Assembly (NCBI RefSeq): GCF_001039355.2
Contig: NW_019775814.1
Location: 124,332-186,798 of the forward strand
Direction: 5' to 3'
Source: Lingula anatina
Taxonomy: Eukaryota; Brachiopoda; Lingulata; Lingulida; Lingulidae
DNA: 62,467 bases
In this document: piece by piece, positions 1-11,113 of the stretch
How positions within the stretch are numbered: position 1 is the stretch's first letter
Layout: the number at the start of each line of letters is the position of its first letter
Made by a program: the position numbers and the translations under genes
The notes under the pieces: generated by a model
Told to the model about the DNA's origin: nothing
The model's database searches: none
Seen by the model: only the letters and a program-made list of their open reading frames with translations

Positions 1-250
1 GGTGCTGCATATATGCTGAAAAAAGTGAAAAAACAGCATAAATTCCCTAAAAGTGACCCGATCATGCTGATTTTCGAACTTGACCTGCGTATTATGAATA
101 TTCATCAGTTCTGCAAGTTTCAAGTCAAAAGGTAAAATGGTTTTCCACTTATCGTGTTATCGGTAAAAGTGCACGGCGATGACGGCGACGACGGCGACGA
201 CAGACGCAGATGATGGCTATATGTACAGACACATCTGTGTCTGTACATAA
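1..250. repeat. End of a divergent interspersed repeat
   Basis: This stretch shares word order with about 4440-4830: A-rich GTGAAA blocks, a TGCTGATTTTC core, a GATGGCGAC-type run, and near the end a TGTCTGTA motif. It is best read as a fragment of a dispersed repeat cut by the window edge. At 223-250 there is a hairpin with a 12-bp perfect stem (ATGTACAGACAC) and a 4-base loop. No coding potential is visible. The family is not recognised. Confidence 0.35.
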
Positions 251-1385
251 AAAAAGGGTTGGCTTACTGATCATCTATAACATGTGTTCAATGTTATAAC
301 TACCACAAAACACCACATGGGATATCTGGGCCCCGTTACTCAAAAGGATCGCGCATTGCGACCGAGCGCAAGCGTCTCGATTCCAAAACTCGCCATACTC
401 GACCCATATAATACAATGTAGCCTCCATGTGATATCGCTGTTCGCAATGAACGATGCTTTCGAGTTACGGGGACAAGATGTGCATTTGATAGATATGCAT
501 TGCTCATTAAAACAACTTACCTTATATGCAAGAGTTCGTCAAAATGACTATAGAGGCTGGGTGATGTAAGGGAGATGCAGGCACATATGTTGATATGGCT
601 GGAGCAATCGGAGAAAAGGCTGTTATCTGGAAAAAGAGTAGGTTGTAGTTAGAAATATTTTACGAACAATATTTGTCGGGCCTCATACTGCTTTTCTTAT
701 TGTGCTACAGAAAACGTTCTACTTCATTCGGGTCTAAAAAAGTCCTCAAAGGCCTTCATGTGCATGTATATTGTTTTACCGCACTCCAATCAAACAATTT
801 AACTGCAAGCCCAAAGGAATTGCATGGCAAAAGATGAGGCTATACAATGTGAGAATGTGAAGGTAGTGTGGACGTAAGATGGCACAAGGCTTTTATATTG
901 AGAATTGAACGCCAAAAATACAAAAAAAAAAAAAAAAAAAAAGCATTATTGATATACTTTTACAGGTTCGGTAAACAAAACGAGACACATGTGAAGTCTA
1001 GTGTGTATATTATTATTATTATTATTTTGTTAATTTAATCTTCAATTAGCAGTTAAACACTCCTTACTAAGATAATTTTGACTCGTCACTTGACAAACTC
1101 ATGGCATTATCCCAAAGTTCCAACAGTTTTTATCATAACTTTGTCAAGGAGGGGCGTTTTCTTAAACAGGCAAATCAAATATCTTGAGTGCAGATAGTTC
1201 GAGCAAAGACGACTAACGAGATCTTGGCCGATTTTCAGTAAGATTCGCAGATGGGGGAATAGTTCTAGCCTATTCTAGAATAGGGGCGAGGGTTTCTTTA
1301 AAAGTTAACGCTTTCCCTAATCTTCCAACTACCGGAAAACACGAACCATGTCACATAAATAAGTGAATAAAGTGATATATATTAC
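251..1385. other. Non-coding stretch, no gene seen
   Basis: No supportable gene. It holds a poly-A run near 920-942 and a short TAT/ATT microsatellite near 1008-1027. All reading frames are short and lack exon-like splice signals. Confidence 0.5.
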
Positions 1386-1661
1386 CTTATAGGGTGGTAC
1401 CCAGAGAACTTTACGTCCGAGGTTGTCTTTATATAGGTAGATAATTTATCACAGTGAAAGTGAAAATCATTGCACCCCCGTAAGATAACTTCTAAGTTAT
1501 GCTTTTCTATAATTTGTATAATTTCATTTTCGTCAACCCCTTTGCTATGCATAACAGTGACCTTCAAACGGTTTATTTTACTTTTTATGCACTCATCAAT
1601 GTCATAGCTAGTGTAAGAGTACAATCTTGCTTTCAAATAAAATGTAATACGCGTGAGAGTC
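1386..1661 (-). CDS. Possible internal exon of an unrecognised gene
   Basis: A 276-nt open stretch is bounded on the minus strand by an AG acceptor (TTTAG then GACTC) and a donor (ATAAG then GTAATA). It enters and leaves in the same phase, so it would be a symmetric exon of about 92 residues. The protein is mixed and soluble-looking, with a Lys/Ile/Asp/Glu-rich middle and two Cys near HFHCDK; the composition is not low-complexity. I do not recognise the family. No partner exons could be placed, so it may be a lone relic exon or chance. Confidence 0.3.
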
Positions 1662-4368
1662 CTAAAGTTTAATTTGTACAACGACCCAAACCCAATATAG
1701 AGGACTTTCTCTTTTTTGTAAATTTGTCGGTCAGCAACAGAAAACCCTGTTTCCTATTGCATCAAGTACTTGGGTAAGGTAAAATTTTCTGACAATTTTT
1801 CTGTTTTTCTAGCCTTTTTTTAACAAATTTCCTTTTTAATCCCTCTGCTTTACGTGTCTGTGACCATCAGACAATTTACTTACATTTTTTTCCTTTTGTT
1901 AGGCGAATTTTTATTATCATAGTTTGTATTAGAATACAGCCTTGTTTTTTTAAGAATGCAATATGCGTGTGTGTTGGCAAAAAAAAAAAAAAAAATCTAA
2001 CTATCCAACTGTCATGGAAATAGTTCTTCGCAACGCACTTATATTTCAAAATACGTAATTGGAAAACAAGGCAGTTAATTTACGTCCAGTGAAACGACTG
2101 AGTCATTTCAAAGCGCTGGTTTCACAGAGCTTTACGGAAAATATAAAAGTGTTTTTACTTATAAAAGGTATGACCATCATAAAGAAAGTGAGATGCCACC
2201 CACAAATACCCTTTTGTAATTAAAAAATTACCCCCAGCCTCAGATCTTACATGTAAAAGTTGACTTTTCTCTACGTCTTTTTCAGATCTTCCTGAATCTT
2301 CTGCTTCCTGCGTAAATACGTCTGATGGAGCCGCTGTCTGCGCTAAGAATGGGTTAGCTTATCCAGATGCGCGATGGCGGGGCTCCAATCGAGTGTACCC
2401 CGCTAAGGACAATTGAGCAATAGCTAGGGGAGATAACGATTAACTACGCATGGGCACTGAAATTGATATATGTATTCCAGCACGCAGGGCAGTCGACAAT
2501 AGCGCACGATTGGAAAAGTTTGATGTTGTTGTTGTGTGTGTGATCGAGTCCCTTCGATAGCTGTTTGTATTTAATGCTGGTAATGACATACAATTACATA
2601 GGCATTACTGCACGCATTGTATCTAGCGTTTACCGGCCAGACTAAATGTATGTCTTTATTTTTTTAGCACTGTGTCTGTCATTGAATTTGATATTGGGGA
2701 CCACATTAGAGCCGTGTCAGACGTCGGCATCTTTAATAATTCAATAATCATATAATAATTATAATTATCAAACACAGAGTCTACAAAGCTGTAATAAATG
2801 TTCGTCTAGCGAGTTTTTTTTTCACAGAAAGCCTAGACACCAATTTATGTAGCCTTGGGTCGGCTAGTGACCGGTTAAGGTGTGGTATTCCACTGATTGT
2901 CAGTAACCCTTCAAAAAAATAATAAATATATAAACAAACAAAAGAAAATATATAAAAGTGGGCCGGCCTCAAGAAAGTAGGCCTACATTTGTAGAAAATA
3001 TGCAAGTAAAAAATCACGCCCTTTTTTAAATTTCCAGGCACATCGTTTGTAATGTGTGCTTAGCAGGAACGTCTTCCATTTCTGTCTCAATCCCTTATTG
3101 ATAATAAGCACCATCCCTTCTCTACACTGTTACTGGATATTAGTCTGTCTGTCTGTCAGACCCGCATCTATCTACATTATGTTATGTTTTGATTTTGATT
3201 TTCAAGCACATTGTTTATAATGTGTGCTCATAAGCAGCATTACTTATCTTAACCGAGAACTTGATAATCATGATATACATGTATATATATTTCAATTCAC
3301 ACATCAAACCCCTCCGATGAAAGGCAAAGTCAATATTTTATTTTGACATGTACTTACCTTATAACGTCAGAATTCGCTTATAACAGCACATGAGTTTACA
3401 TTGAAAAAGCGAGTTGGCAGTGTGCTCGACTATTGTTCAAATTCTTACCTTACATGCACGAAAAAAGCCAAACGAAATAACTACAGAGAGCGTCTTCGAT
3501 CATGGTGGTTTAGGAATATAAATTGATCGACACGTATAGGTGGCAAATTCCAAGGTCCATGACGATACTGCCCCGCCCCCTGAGTTACATATATGCTACA
3601 GAGCATGTTTTAGCTTTATCAAATATTTGGATAATCAGATGCAATGATCAGCTGACAGAGCGCAATGGGGTGTTTACTTCATTTAGTTTTATCAGTTAAT
3701 AAACAGACCCTTGTCCATATCCTCCGCAGAGGCGATCATATACAAATACACACATGCACATACCCTGGTAGAAGGGTAGGTCAACCTTAATTCGTAAACC
3801 TTTGTAAACTGGTTTTTTTTAATTAAACATTTCCATTTCGATAAAGATTGCATTCCCTTCGAATAAATACGCCAGAACCGAGACAATTGTTACTTTACCT
3901 TTAATCAGTGCTAGTCAAACCACGATTTGATATGACGAGCAGAGACAGGGTTATTTGAAGAGAGAGGGGGGGGGGTCTGCAGATGCGAAGACGACCCTCC
4001 CCCTCTTGGCGTGGGGTTTGGGGCCCGGTGAAAGGCCCCAAAATTTTTGGTCTTTTAGAGGGGAAACGGTGCCATTTGGCAAAGTTTAGAACTGTGATAC
4101 AGCTAGTCAAAATGGGTGTGTTTTTTTTTAGAAATCGAAGGGGGGGGGGGCGACGGTCAGGATCCAACTGACACCCCCCTAAATTCGCCACTGTATGGTT
4201 AATTATCAGACTATGGTCTGATATAAAGTCAGGATATGTTATACGCTAGAATACTTTTATGTATTCAAATATATAATGAGGATATAAATTATTTTGAAAA
4301 TGTTCAGTCAAAAACTTCAAATCATGTCTTCCACAGGCTGGTGTCAATTTGGACAACTTACTATCTCT
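1662..4368. other. Non-coding stretch with degenerate repeats
   Basis: No gene is supported. Poly-A/poly-T runs occur near 1980-1994 and 2815-2822. The segment near 2470-2560 (ATTCCAGCACGCAGGGCA...) resembles 6050-6150 and 24490-24580, so it is a further divergent copy of the flank duplicated around the cGLR array. G-rich runs at 3966-3975 and 4141-4150 lie in a short degenerate repeat. Confidence 0.45.
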
Positions 4369-5419
4369 CTAGCAGTGAGTGCCATATCCGTCACGGGGTT
4401 TGATGATCTCAGTCCTCCACCCTCCCTGAATTCAGCAAGGCTAAAAAAGCATATATGCAGACAATAAAAAGAAAAAAATCAATAACTTTATAAAAAAGTA
4501 TCTGATTATGCTGATTTTCACATACTCCTGACTCCTGTTTTATCAACATACAAGTCACTCAGCGAAAAAAAGTGAAACAAAAACATGGTTTGGCAATAAA
4601 GAGGTGGGCAAAAATAAATGGTGCCACTGACAGACAGAAACAGGTCATTGTAAAAAAAAACTGCATTGTACCAAAAATAGCCAATCATTAAAGTGGAATT
4701 TAAGCAAATATGTCATTTGACATTAACGGGGTGAACAACATGTTTTGGGCAATGATGGCGACAACATGGTGATCAGAATATTAGCAGACACTTTCAGTGT
4801 CTGTATAAACAGGAACTTTGATAAACGTCCAAAAGAAGGCTCTGAAACTCACATTTGAGTTTTTCTCGTATTTAATAACTTTCTGGCGACTACTTATTGA
4901 TTCATCGGTTTTGGATATTCCCTGATAGTTAACAGAAAAGTTTAGAAAATTCCAGAATTAAAATATTTTTCAATTTGATTTTAATGCTCTAGCGAATTTA
5001 GGGACACTTACAATTTTGGCTTCACAAGGCAGTGGTGACCCGGGTGGTGTTATTTGACAGTAGCCCCCGCCAGGCGGCCCAGGTCTTCCTCCACCTGCTG
5101 GTCCACATGACACTGCGCCCTGGAATATGACACATGGATGCTTTTTATAAACAGCACTGTTGAAAATATGTTTTCTCTGGATTTGGCATACTAAAACGGA
5201 TATCGCAACTACATTTTTATTTAATTGCACACTCTCTGTACGAAATAAGATAACTGTGATATTTTACTGTTTTTTAAAAGCCAAACGAATTAAGTTGCTT
5301 ACTCTTCATTAGCTATAGGCGGTTGGTTGCGACAACAAAGTCATTATCAATATCAGACCCCGTTTTCTACTCACCAGCAACAGCGCAATAGTTACAACTA
5401 ACAGCAACTTGCTTCCCAT
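4369..5419 (-). CDS. Small secreted four-cysteine peptide gene, three exons
   Basis: Predicted exons on the minus strand are 5375-5419, 5012-5119 and 4369-4425, all joining in phase 0 with good signals: donors CTG|GTGAGT and ATT|GTAAGT, acceptors ATTCCAG and AATTCAG. The product is 69 residues. Residues 1-19 (MGSKLLLVVTIALLL then GAVS) form a textbook signal peptide with a likely cut before the first Cys. The mature part of about 50 residues is Gly/Pro-rich with spacing C-x15-C-x10-C-x21-C, the last Cys being the final residue before TAG. Four Cys suggest two disulfides. A TATA box lies 66 bp upstream of the ATG. I do not recognise the family; antimicrobial, matrix or signalling roles are all possible. 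Signal peptide, phase, Cys count and promoter agree, so the gene model is likely, but exon 3 is the least certain. Confidence 0.7.
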
Positions 5420-5484
5420 TGTAATAACTGTATTGAGCAGATTCTTGTTTACAAACTGGATAGGGAAATGAACTAATGCGCCAG

Positions 5485-5492
5485 CTTATATA
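5485..5492 (-). promoter_or_regulatory. TATA box of the four-cysteine peptide gene
   Basis: TATATAAG on the minus strand, 66 bp upstream of the ATG at 5419. That spacing implies a start of transcription near 5455-5460 and a 5'UTR of about 40 nt. A strong TATA box is typical of abundantly expressed small secreted peptides. Confidence 0.65.
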
Positions 5493-5519
5493 GCCGACTT
5501 AACCCGGATCCGAAGCAAG

Positions 5520-6180
5520 CGGAAACACAGACATATTCGTATGATGCGCTGTAAATCAAATCGTCGCACCTTGAACCACAGAGAGTTACCGTACCAGGGA
5601 CTATTTACTACGTATTCTACGTTTGAAAAATGTCCCAAAATCAAAACTTTATATCTAAATATCCTCCACAGTTACTTATCATTACCAATGCAGAGAGTTT
5701 TAGATGATACAATACGTCAAACAAAGTATCCAATGTCGACCCTTTTGAGATATCAGAAAAACTGTGTCCGAACGCCCTCAGTGTTTGGTTAGAAGTTAAT
5801 TATTTAATTAAAATTGTCTCTGGCCATTTTGAGCTTCCGTGCAAGATTTTGAATCGCAATAGTTTGATCTAATCGGATTTAGGCCTAAACCTAGAACTGC
5901 ATTTTATCTAGGGAGGTTTTAGAACGGCACAAATCAAATATATTCTTATTACATATAAACTTTTGCATTTTGATAAAACAATTCGCTCACTTTGCATTTA
6001 ATCATGTCATTATGGTGTCATTTGCGTTATGAGAACAATTGTGTCTTCTACTATATTTATGCCGGCACGCAGAGCACGTGACGATTGCGTGCACTTGGGA
6101 AGGTTTGTTGTTGTTGTCATAGTGAGTCATTATGAGATTTATTTGTATTTCTTGCTGGATATGGTCATGTAATCAAACAT
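5520..6180 (+). repeat. Segmental duplication, copy near the array edge
   Basis: Matches 23180-23640 and then 24470-24620 in the same orientation. Shared landmarks are AACACAGACAT, the GCAAATCAAAT/GTAAATCAAAT box, GTACCAGGGACTATTTA and TTGCGTTATGAGAACAATTG. In the 23-kb copy, the minisatellite at 23781-24240 lies between the two matching parts. A third, weaker copy lies near 2470-2560. The copies flank cGLR 1 and cGLR 3 on their 3' side, which suggests the genes spread by duplication of gene plus flank. Confidence 0.65.
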
Positions 6181-8730
6181 TGACAGGAAGTGCAGCTGTG
6201 CCTCACTGAAGTGGTGATAAGTTATTTAATAATAATATTTAATAAGTTATATAATCATGGAATTTTTCTGTTACAAATTATTATGTCCTTAGATACATTG
6301 AAGGTTCCTGTACTTTAAAATAATAATAGTAATAATTAGAATAATAATAAATTAAATAATTAAAAGGCGCACGCTTTGTTCCTTAAAATAGTACTAAAAT
6401 AATTTAATCTAGTAAAGCAATAATTATTACCGGTATCATATATAGTATGTTATCTGATAGAAGAACAAAAAAAAAAAAAAAAAAAAAAAAAACAGTAGGG
6501 ACATGTTTTTACTCAAATTTATTCACCAAATTCAACTTTATTCAATTAAAAATAAAGCATTATGTTATACTGGTCGAACAACTAACAGCAACTAATACCT
6601 CACTTCCAGTTGTTTTCTCTCTATTTTCATATAGGGAAACCATATGTATGAACATAATTATCATAATATAGCAGTAATTTGTTAAGCCTATTAACCCCTT
6701 TACTAAGTTGCTGCCAATTGATTAGTTTCCATATTATTGAAATTTTAAACATTGAATAAAGAAATGGACATGGTATATATCACACCACCTGTCCCACCAT
6801 CTGTGATATTTCCTCTTATATATATATATGTAGTCTCTTTTTCTTGAACAAAATCGCCTAGCTACATAATTAATCCAATTCTTTATCCTAAATTTTGATG
6901 CATCTTTACATTACATATTTAAGATAACACATCTTTAAAAGTTCTTTGTATAGAGTCTGAATTCGCCATATTCTCTGGAATGATATTGTTAAACATTATA
7001 AACACTTGGATATGATGACCACCACCTGTGATATTTCTTCTTATGTAAGTACAAGTAGTCTCTAGATCTTGAACTATATCGCCTACATAATTAATCTCAA
7101 TCTTTATCTTAAAATGTGATTCATCTTTACATTACAGTATTAAGATATGGCTGTGACACATATCTATAAAAGCTTTTGTAAAAGTCGCTACAGCAGTCCA
7201 AATTGACAATTTTCTCTTGAATAATATTGTTACCTATATACACTTGAATATTTTCCTTAAATTCTCATACATATATGTAGGTATCTTCTCTTAGTATCCA
7301 TTACCAGGAAACCATAATCGAGCGACCCACTTTACTGCAAAAACCGTTTGCGCTGATCTCTTTCAATCCCCCATTTTGATATTTTTGAACAAGGTCATTT
7401 CTTTTAACCTTATCATGGGAGTTACCCTTTACTCCACATCATCATCATCATCATAAAACTTAAATATAAAATCCACTATGTTTTGTACACTTTACAAATA
7501 AAATACAAGGTGTACATAAAGGTATTAATAAGCTTCAAATCTTTTCTAAAAAAATAAAAATAAGATATGAAAAATATAGTACCTTAACTAGAATAATCGT
7601 GACACCTATGTTTCTTGAATCTCATGATTGTACAACCTTTTCACAATTTGATTCTTTTCAAAGTTTTTCAATTATTTACAGGTTTTTGTGTAGTGCAATG
7701 AAATATCTTCATGAAATTCTCAGGTGGAAATTTCCATTTCTTAGCCATAATCCCTATGTCCTTTTCACATTTATTTTTACATTTGGTATACTGTACAATT
7801 CTTTTGAAGCATCTATTTACACAATAGAGTGTCTTTAAAAAAATAAAACACAGATACGCCACCTATGTTATGAAGTGGTTTGGATTTCTCCATTTCGCCT
7901 GGCATTTGACATCTGATTCTAGTTGCCATCAGAGTGAAAGGACGAAATAATTATATATTTGCAATCTGTTTGTTCGGGTGATAATTTTGGGGAAGAAAGC
8001 GACTACTTCCATCAGTTTGTACTAATTTGAGTATCTTTTATACAAAAAAGGTTCTGCTAAGTTCTGTTGACAGAACTGTTTTTGTGATAAGGTCTTGTTT
8101 GTCATCATGTCCCATGTCTGTTATAGTGAGAAGTTTTCCTGAAGGGGCGTCTTCATCAGATTAATACAATATGATATTAGTAGGTATGATGAATAAAAAA
8201 GGAAGAAAAAAATAGAAAATGACTAACACGTTTGAAGCAACACTGCGAGATAATCACAGAGTTCAAAATTAAGATATAAACAAAGAATTTGGCTTGCCAA
8301 CAAAGCTGAAGAAAATTTACAAGTGGGATTGCCCCCAGCTCGTCTCAACCAGAAGTCACGAGTGGTCTTCTCTCCTCTCCAGTATGTTCTGACCACCACA
8401 AGTGGTATAATCGGTGACTTGTAGCTTTCTGCACTATATACTCTCTAAACATTTCAATTTAATATCGACTAAACTAAAAACACACTTAACAATAATAATA
8501 ATAATAATTATAGTAGTGAAAATTATAACAATAACTGTAATAACATGCCTATTTATAAATCAAAACTATATTTGCAGTTGCCGTTTGATCGGCATCATCA
8601 TCGTTCATAAAGTACTATTTTTGTTGACGGTTCTTCATCATCGTGGTCAGAATCGTCCTGCGATCAAATCGAACTGTTTTCTAAAGGATGCGTCCTGGTC
8701 GTCAGCATGTTCCTTTGCTGGTCTTTATGT
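6181..8730. repeat. Non-coding stretch with a 225-bp tandem duplication
   Basis: No gene is supported. Two tandem units of about 225 bp run from about 6790 to 7250; CTGTGATATTTC occurs at 6801 and 7026, each followed by TCTTGAAC, CGCCTA and a CATCTTTACATTACA block. A poly-A run of about 24 bases lies near 6468-6492. An AAT microsatellite lies near 8490-8507. Confidence 0.55.
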
Positions 8731-10956
8731 CTAGTCTAAGTCTAATTCCTCTAACTGACCAGCACGTTTCCCTAACAACCGGTTCTTTTTATTACCAGAT
8801 GCACTCTGGTCCTCATCGAGGGAGTCAGATGATTCTCTTTTTGCATAATGCCGGTCATCGAATTCGTCGTTTCCTAGGTACGATGTTTCTCCTGACGCTG
8901 CTTCCTGATCGTTGGCATGTTCATCTCCTCGTGTTTGTTCCAGTTCTAAGTCACATCTCTCTATCGTATCTACAAATAATTTGAAAAGATCTAAGTACCG
9001 GTTCTTTTTATCACCAGAAGTTGCTCTTTGGTATTCATCATGGGAGTCAAGTGCCTCTCTTCCTGCATTATGCTGGTCGTGTGTTGGGTACGATAGTTTT
9101 CTTGACCCTGCTTCCTGATCGTCGGCGTGTTCATCTGCTGGTCTTTGTTTAAATCCTAAGTCCAATGCCGTCAGCAGGCTAATGGTTTTCACAAGTAACT
9201 CCTTGTTCGACGGATCCTCTGCTAAGCCTAATTCATCACCATCTCCTGTTAAAGTTAAAGCATCCATCGCAAAATCACGTAATTCTTCAATGATATCCAC
9301 ACCGTCTGCTGAATTGGATAGCCATGCTAATCCCTTCTTGCATATGTCTTTCATGACACGTTTTGCTAGCCTCTTTTCTTCTTCTGTTTCTAATAGTAAG
9401 GGGTTTTCCGAGTCATTGTTTAGAGAAGCGTCTACTGCTCCCCCGGTGGCCCCCATGACACTGTCCAAGACATCTGGTGAGTCGACCATCAACTGTAGAT
9501 TGGCTCTAAAGACATCTTGAAAAACCCGATTTGTAAACGTGTGATTAATAAAATTAAAATGAATGTCATACTTTGTTTGGATTTCCGCTAGGGTTGCTTT
9601 AGGATTCTCAATGATGGTATGCAAAATGTGAACGATGTCGCTTACAACTTCTTCATCCAGGTAGTCAATCATGTTGTTTTCTCGTACGAAGTAGTTTGGG
9701 ATGCACTTCTTGTGGAGAAAATCAAGCAAGAGATCATAGAAGTCGTAGAAACGTTGCCCCATCTCTTCGTTTGTCCACATATCCGGTGGAAAACGCTCGC
9801 ACAACCAGAACAGCGTTGTCTTCAGGTGGTAGGAAGAAAGTGCGCTGGATTCTCCTAGTCGGTGTTTGTGTATCAGTTTTATGATACGGTAAACATGGCG
9901 CTGAACTTGATTAAACGACAAGGCAAGATGACGCTCAGCTAAAACAAAAGAGATCCTCCATTCGGTTCGGCATTCTCGATCAGCAGGATTGGCAACTGGG
10001 ACAAAATGACAGCCAAGTTCTTTCACGGCCTTGATTTGCTCCATACTAGGCCAACCACTCTTTCTCTTGCGACGAAGCCATTCACCTGCCTCTCGTGGAA
10101 ACTCATTCCATGGAAATGACGCAACGAAATCACCCGTCATAACAAGATCGTCTTGGGCATAAAAACTGGATAGCATCTCGTAGGTCGCCGCTGGACCATG
10201 AAGATGGATGCGTACTCTTAATTTTTCCAATATTTTTTTCAATAGTCCACTACTTGAATTCACGTTTTTGATGTAATGTTGCACACACGTATTGCTCAGG
10301 TATATACCCCCACGATCACGTTCCAAAATATCAGGCACTTCAAACAACCAGTGCTGGCCCTGGATCTTAAGTTTGGCATAACCGGGGTGGCAGCCACGGC
10401 CATCTACGACAAACGATCCCTTTGTTGTTGTCTCCGATTCTCTACGAGACGTGACTGTCGGAAAAAATGGAGGTGATAGGACCACCATGGTATCCAGATC
10501 CATTGGGATGTTGTGTGTTTTATCCTCCTTGTGTAGCGCATAAGGGACTGCAAGACCGTCGACGGTACTACCAAGCACTTTCAATTGAAAATAACTGGGC
10601 ATATCTACCATCTCTGGATTAAATTCCCGGGCGTAAAGTGGAATAATATGTTCAAACCACTGCTCAATATTCTTATAAGGAAAAGATTTATAACATGTAG
10701 CATTTGTCTGCATGATGTCAGGTAACGTTTTTCCATAACTTTCCGTAAATCCAAAGAATGCATCTATGAATGCATTTCCCTTATAGTAATCTCTGTACAT
10801 ATTTGTATTTGTCATTTGTTCGCACAACTCTGTCAATTTATTTCTGGCAGGATCTGATTCATCCCCTGATAGCAATTTCATCATCCGGTGACCGCGTTCT
10901 AATGCCACTTTCTCCTCTGGTATCATCTCTGCCAAGTACTTTGAGAAGTTTTCCAT
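8731..10956 (-). CDS. cGAS-like receptor (Mab-21 family), array copy 1
   Basis: Intronless 741-residue reading frame. By family knowledge Mab-21/cGAS-like proteins are cytosolic nucleotidyltransferases; cGLRs sense ligands such as dsRNA and make cyclic dinucleotides that activate STING. The core is complete: G129-S130, D153-x-D155, and a candidate third acidic residue D276 in MTGDF. The C-lobe carries the family signature TEWRISF (331-337), NQVQRHVYRIIKLIHK (349-364) and SYHLKTTLFWLCE (375-387). After a conserved MGATGGAVDA motif (501-510) the tail is acidic and repeated: DEHADDQEA at 608-616 recurs as DEHANDQEA at 678-686, a period of 70 residues. The ATG at 10956 matches the starts of the two paralogues (xxxLSxYLAEM-type). 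Conserved catalytic residues suggest an active enzyme; ligand and product cannot be told from sequence. Confidence 0.88.
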   Translation of the reverse strand: MENFSKYLAEMIPEEKVALERGHRMMKLLSGDESDPARNKLTELCEQMTNTNMYRDYYKGNAFIDAFFGFTESYGKTLPDIMQTNATCYKSFPYKNIEQWFEHIIPLYAREFNPEMVDMPSYFQLKVLGSTVDGLAVPYALHKEDKTHNIPMDLDTMVVLSPPFFPTVTSRRESETTTKGSFVVDGRGCHPGYAKLKIQGQHWLFEVPDILERDRGGIYLSNTCVQHYIKNVNSSSGLLKKILEKLRVRIHLHGPAATYEMLSSFYAQDDLVMTGDFVASFPWNEFPREAGEWLRRKRKSGWPSMEQIKAVKELGCHFVPVANPADRECRTEWRISFVLAERHLALSFNQVQRHVYRIIKLIHKHRLGESSALSSYHLKTTLFWLCERFPPDMWTNEEMGQRFYDFYDLLLDFLHKKCIPNYFVRENNMIDYLDEEVVSDIVHILHTIIENPKATLAEIQTKYDIHFNFINHTFTNRVFQDVFRANLQLMVDSPDVLDSVMGATGGAVDASLNNDSENPLLLETEEEKRLAKRVMKDICKKGLAWLSNSADGVDIIEELRDFAMDALTLTGDGDELGLAEDPSNKELLVKTISLLTALDLGFKQRPADEHADDQEAGSRKLSYPTHDQHNAGREALDSHDEYQRATSGDKKNRYLDLFKLFVDTIERCDLELEQTRGDEHANDQEAASGETSYLGNDEFDDRHYAKRESSDSLDEDQSASGNKKNRLLGKRAGQLEELDLD
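8800..9150 (-). repeat. In-frame 210-bp tandem duplication in the cGLR 1 tail
   Basis: Encodes two modules of about 70 residues, each with DEHA-N/D-DQEA, a Ser-Tyr, a His/Arg-Ala-x-Arg-Glu stretch, a DSxDExQ acidic run and a KKNRxL end. The duplication keeps frame (70 codons). A diverged piece of the same module is visible beyond the end of cGLR 3 at 27840-27906, so the module predates the split of copies 1 and 3. Confidence 0.7.
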
Positions 10957-11008
10957 ATGTTCTTTATTTTCAACACTTCGTGTAGGTCGTCGATCATTTC
11001 TATGAAAT

Positions 11009-11113
11009 CTAAAATTGAAAATAAAGACAAAGAAAATTTATATTCGGGCAAAGCTGGATAAGAATAAAAAAGTGTTTAGTAAATTGTTTCTTTCCATTCG
11101 ACGGATAATTCAT
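11009..11113 (-). other. Position of the 5' intron of cGLR 1, donor apparently lost
   Basis: The acceptor CAATTTTAG at 11009 is shared with copies 2 and 3. Copies 2 and 3 have a GT donor exactly 91 bp away. In copy 1 the matching CTAGG spot near 11114 is followed by AT instead of GT. This could mean a different upstream donor, an unspliced 5'UTR, or weaker expression. The alignment is by eye. Confidence 0.35.

Noticed and set aside
9182-9520. Plus-strand frames inside the cGLR genes
   Set aside because: Shadows of the well-supported minus-strand coding sequence; the same holds for those inside copies 2 and 3.
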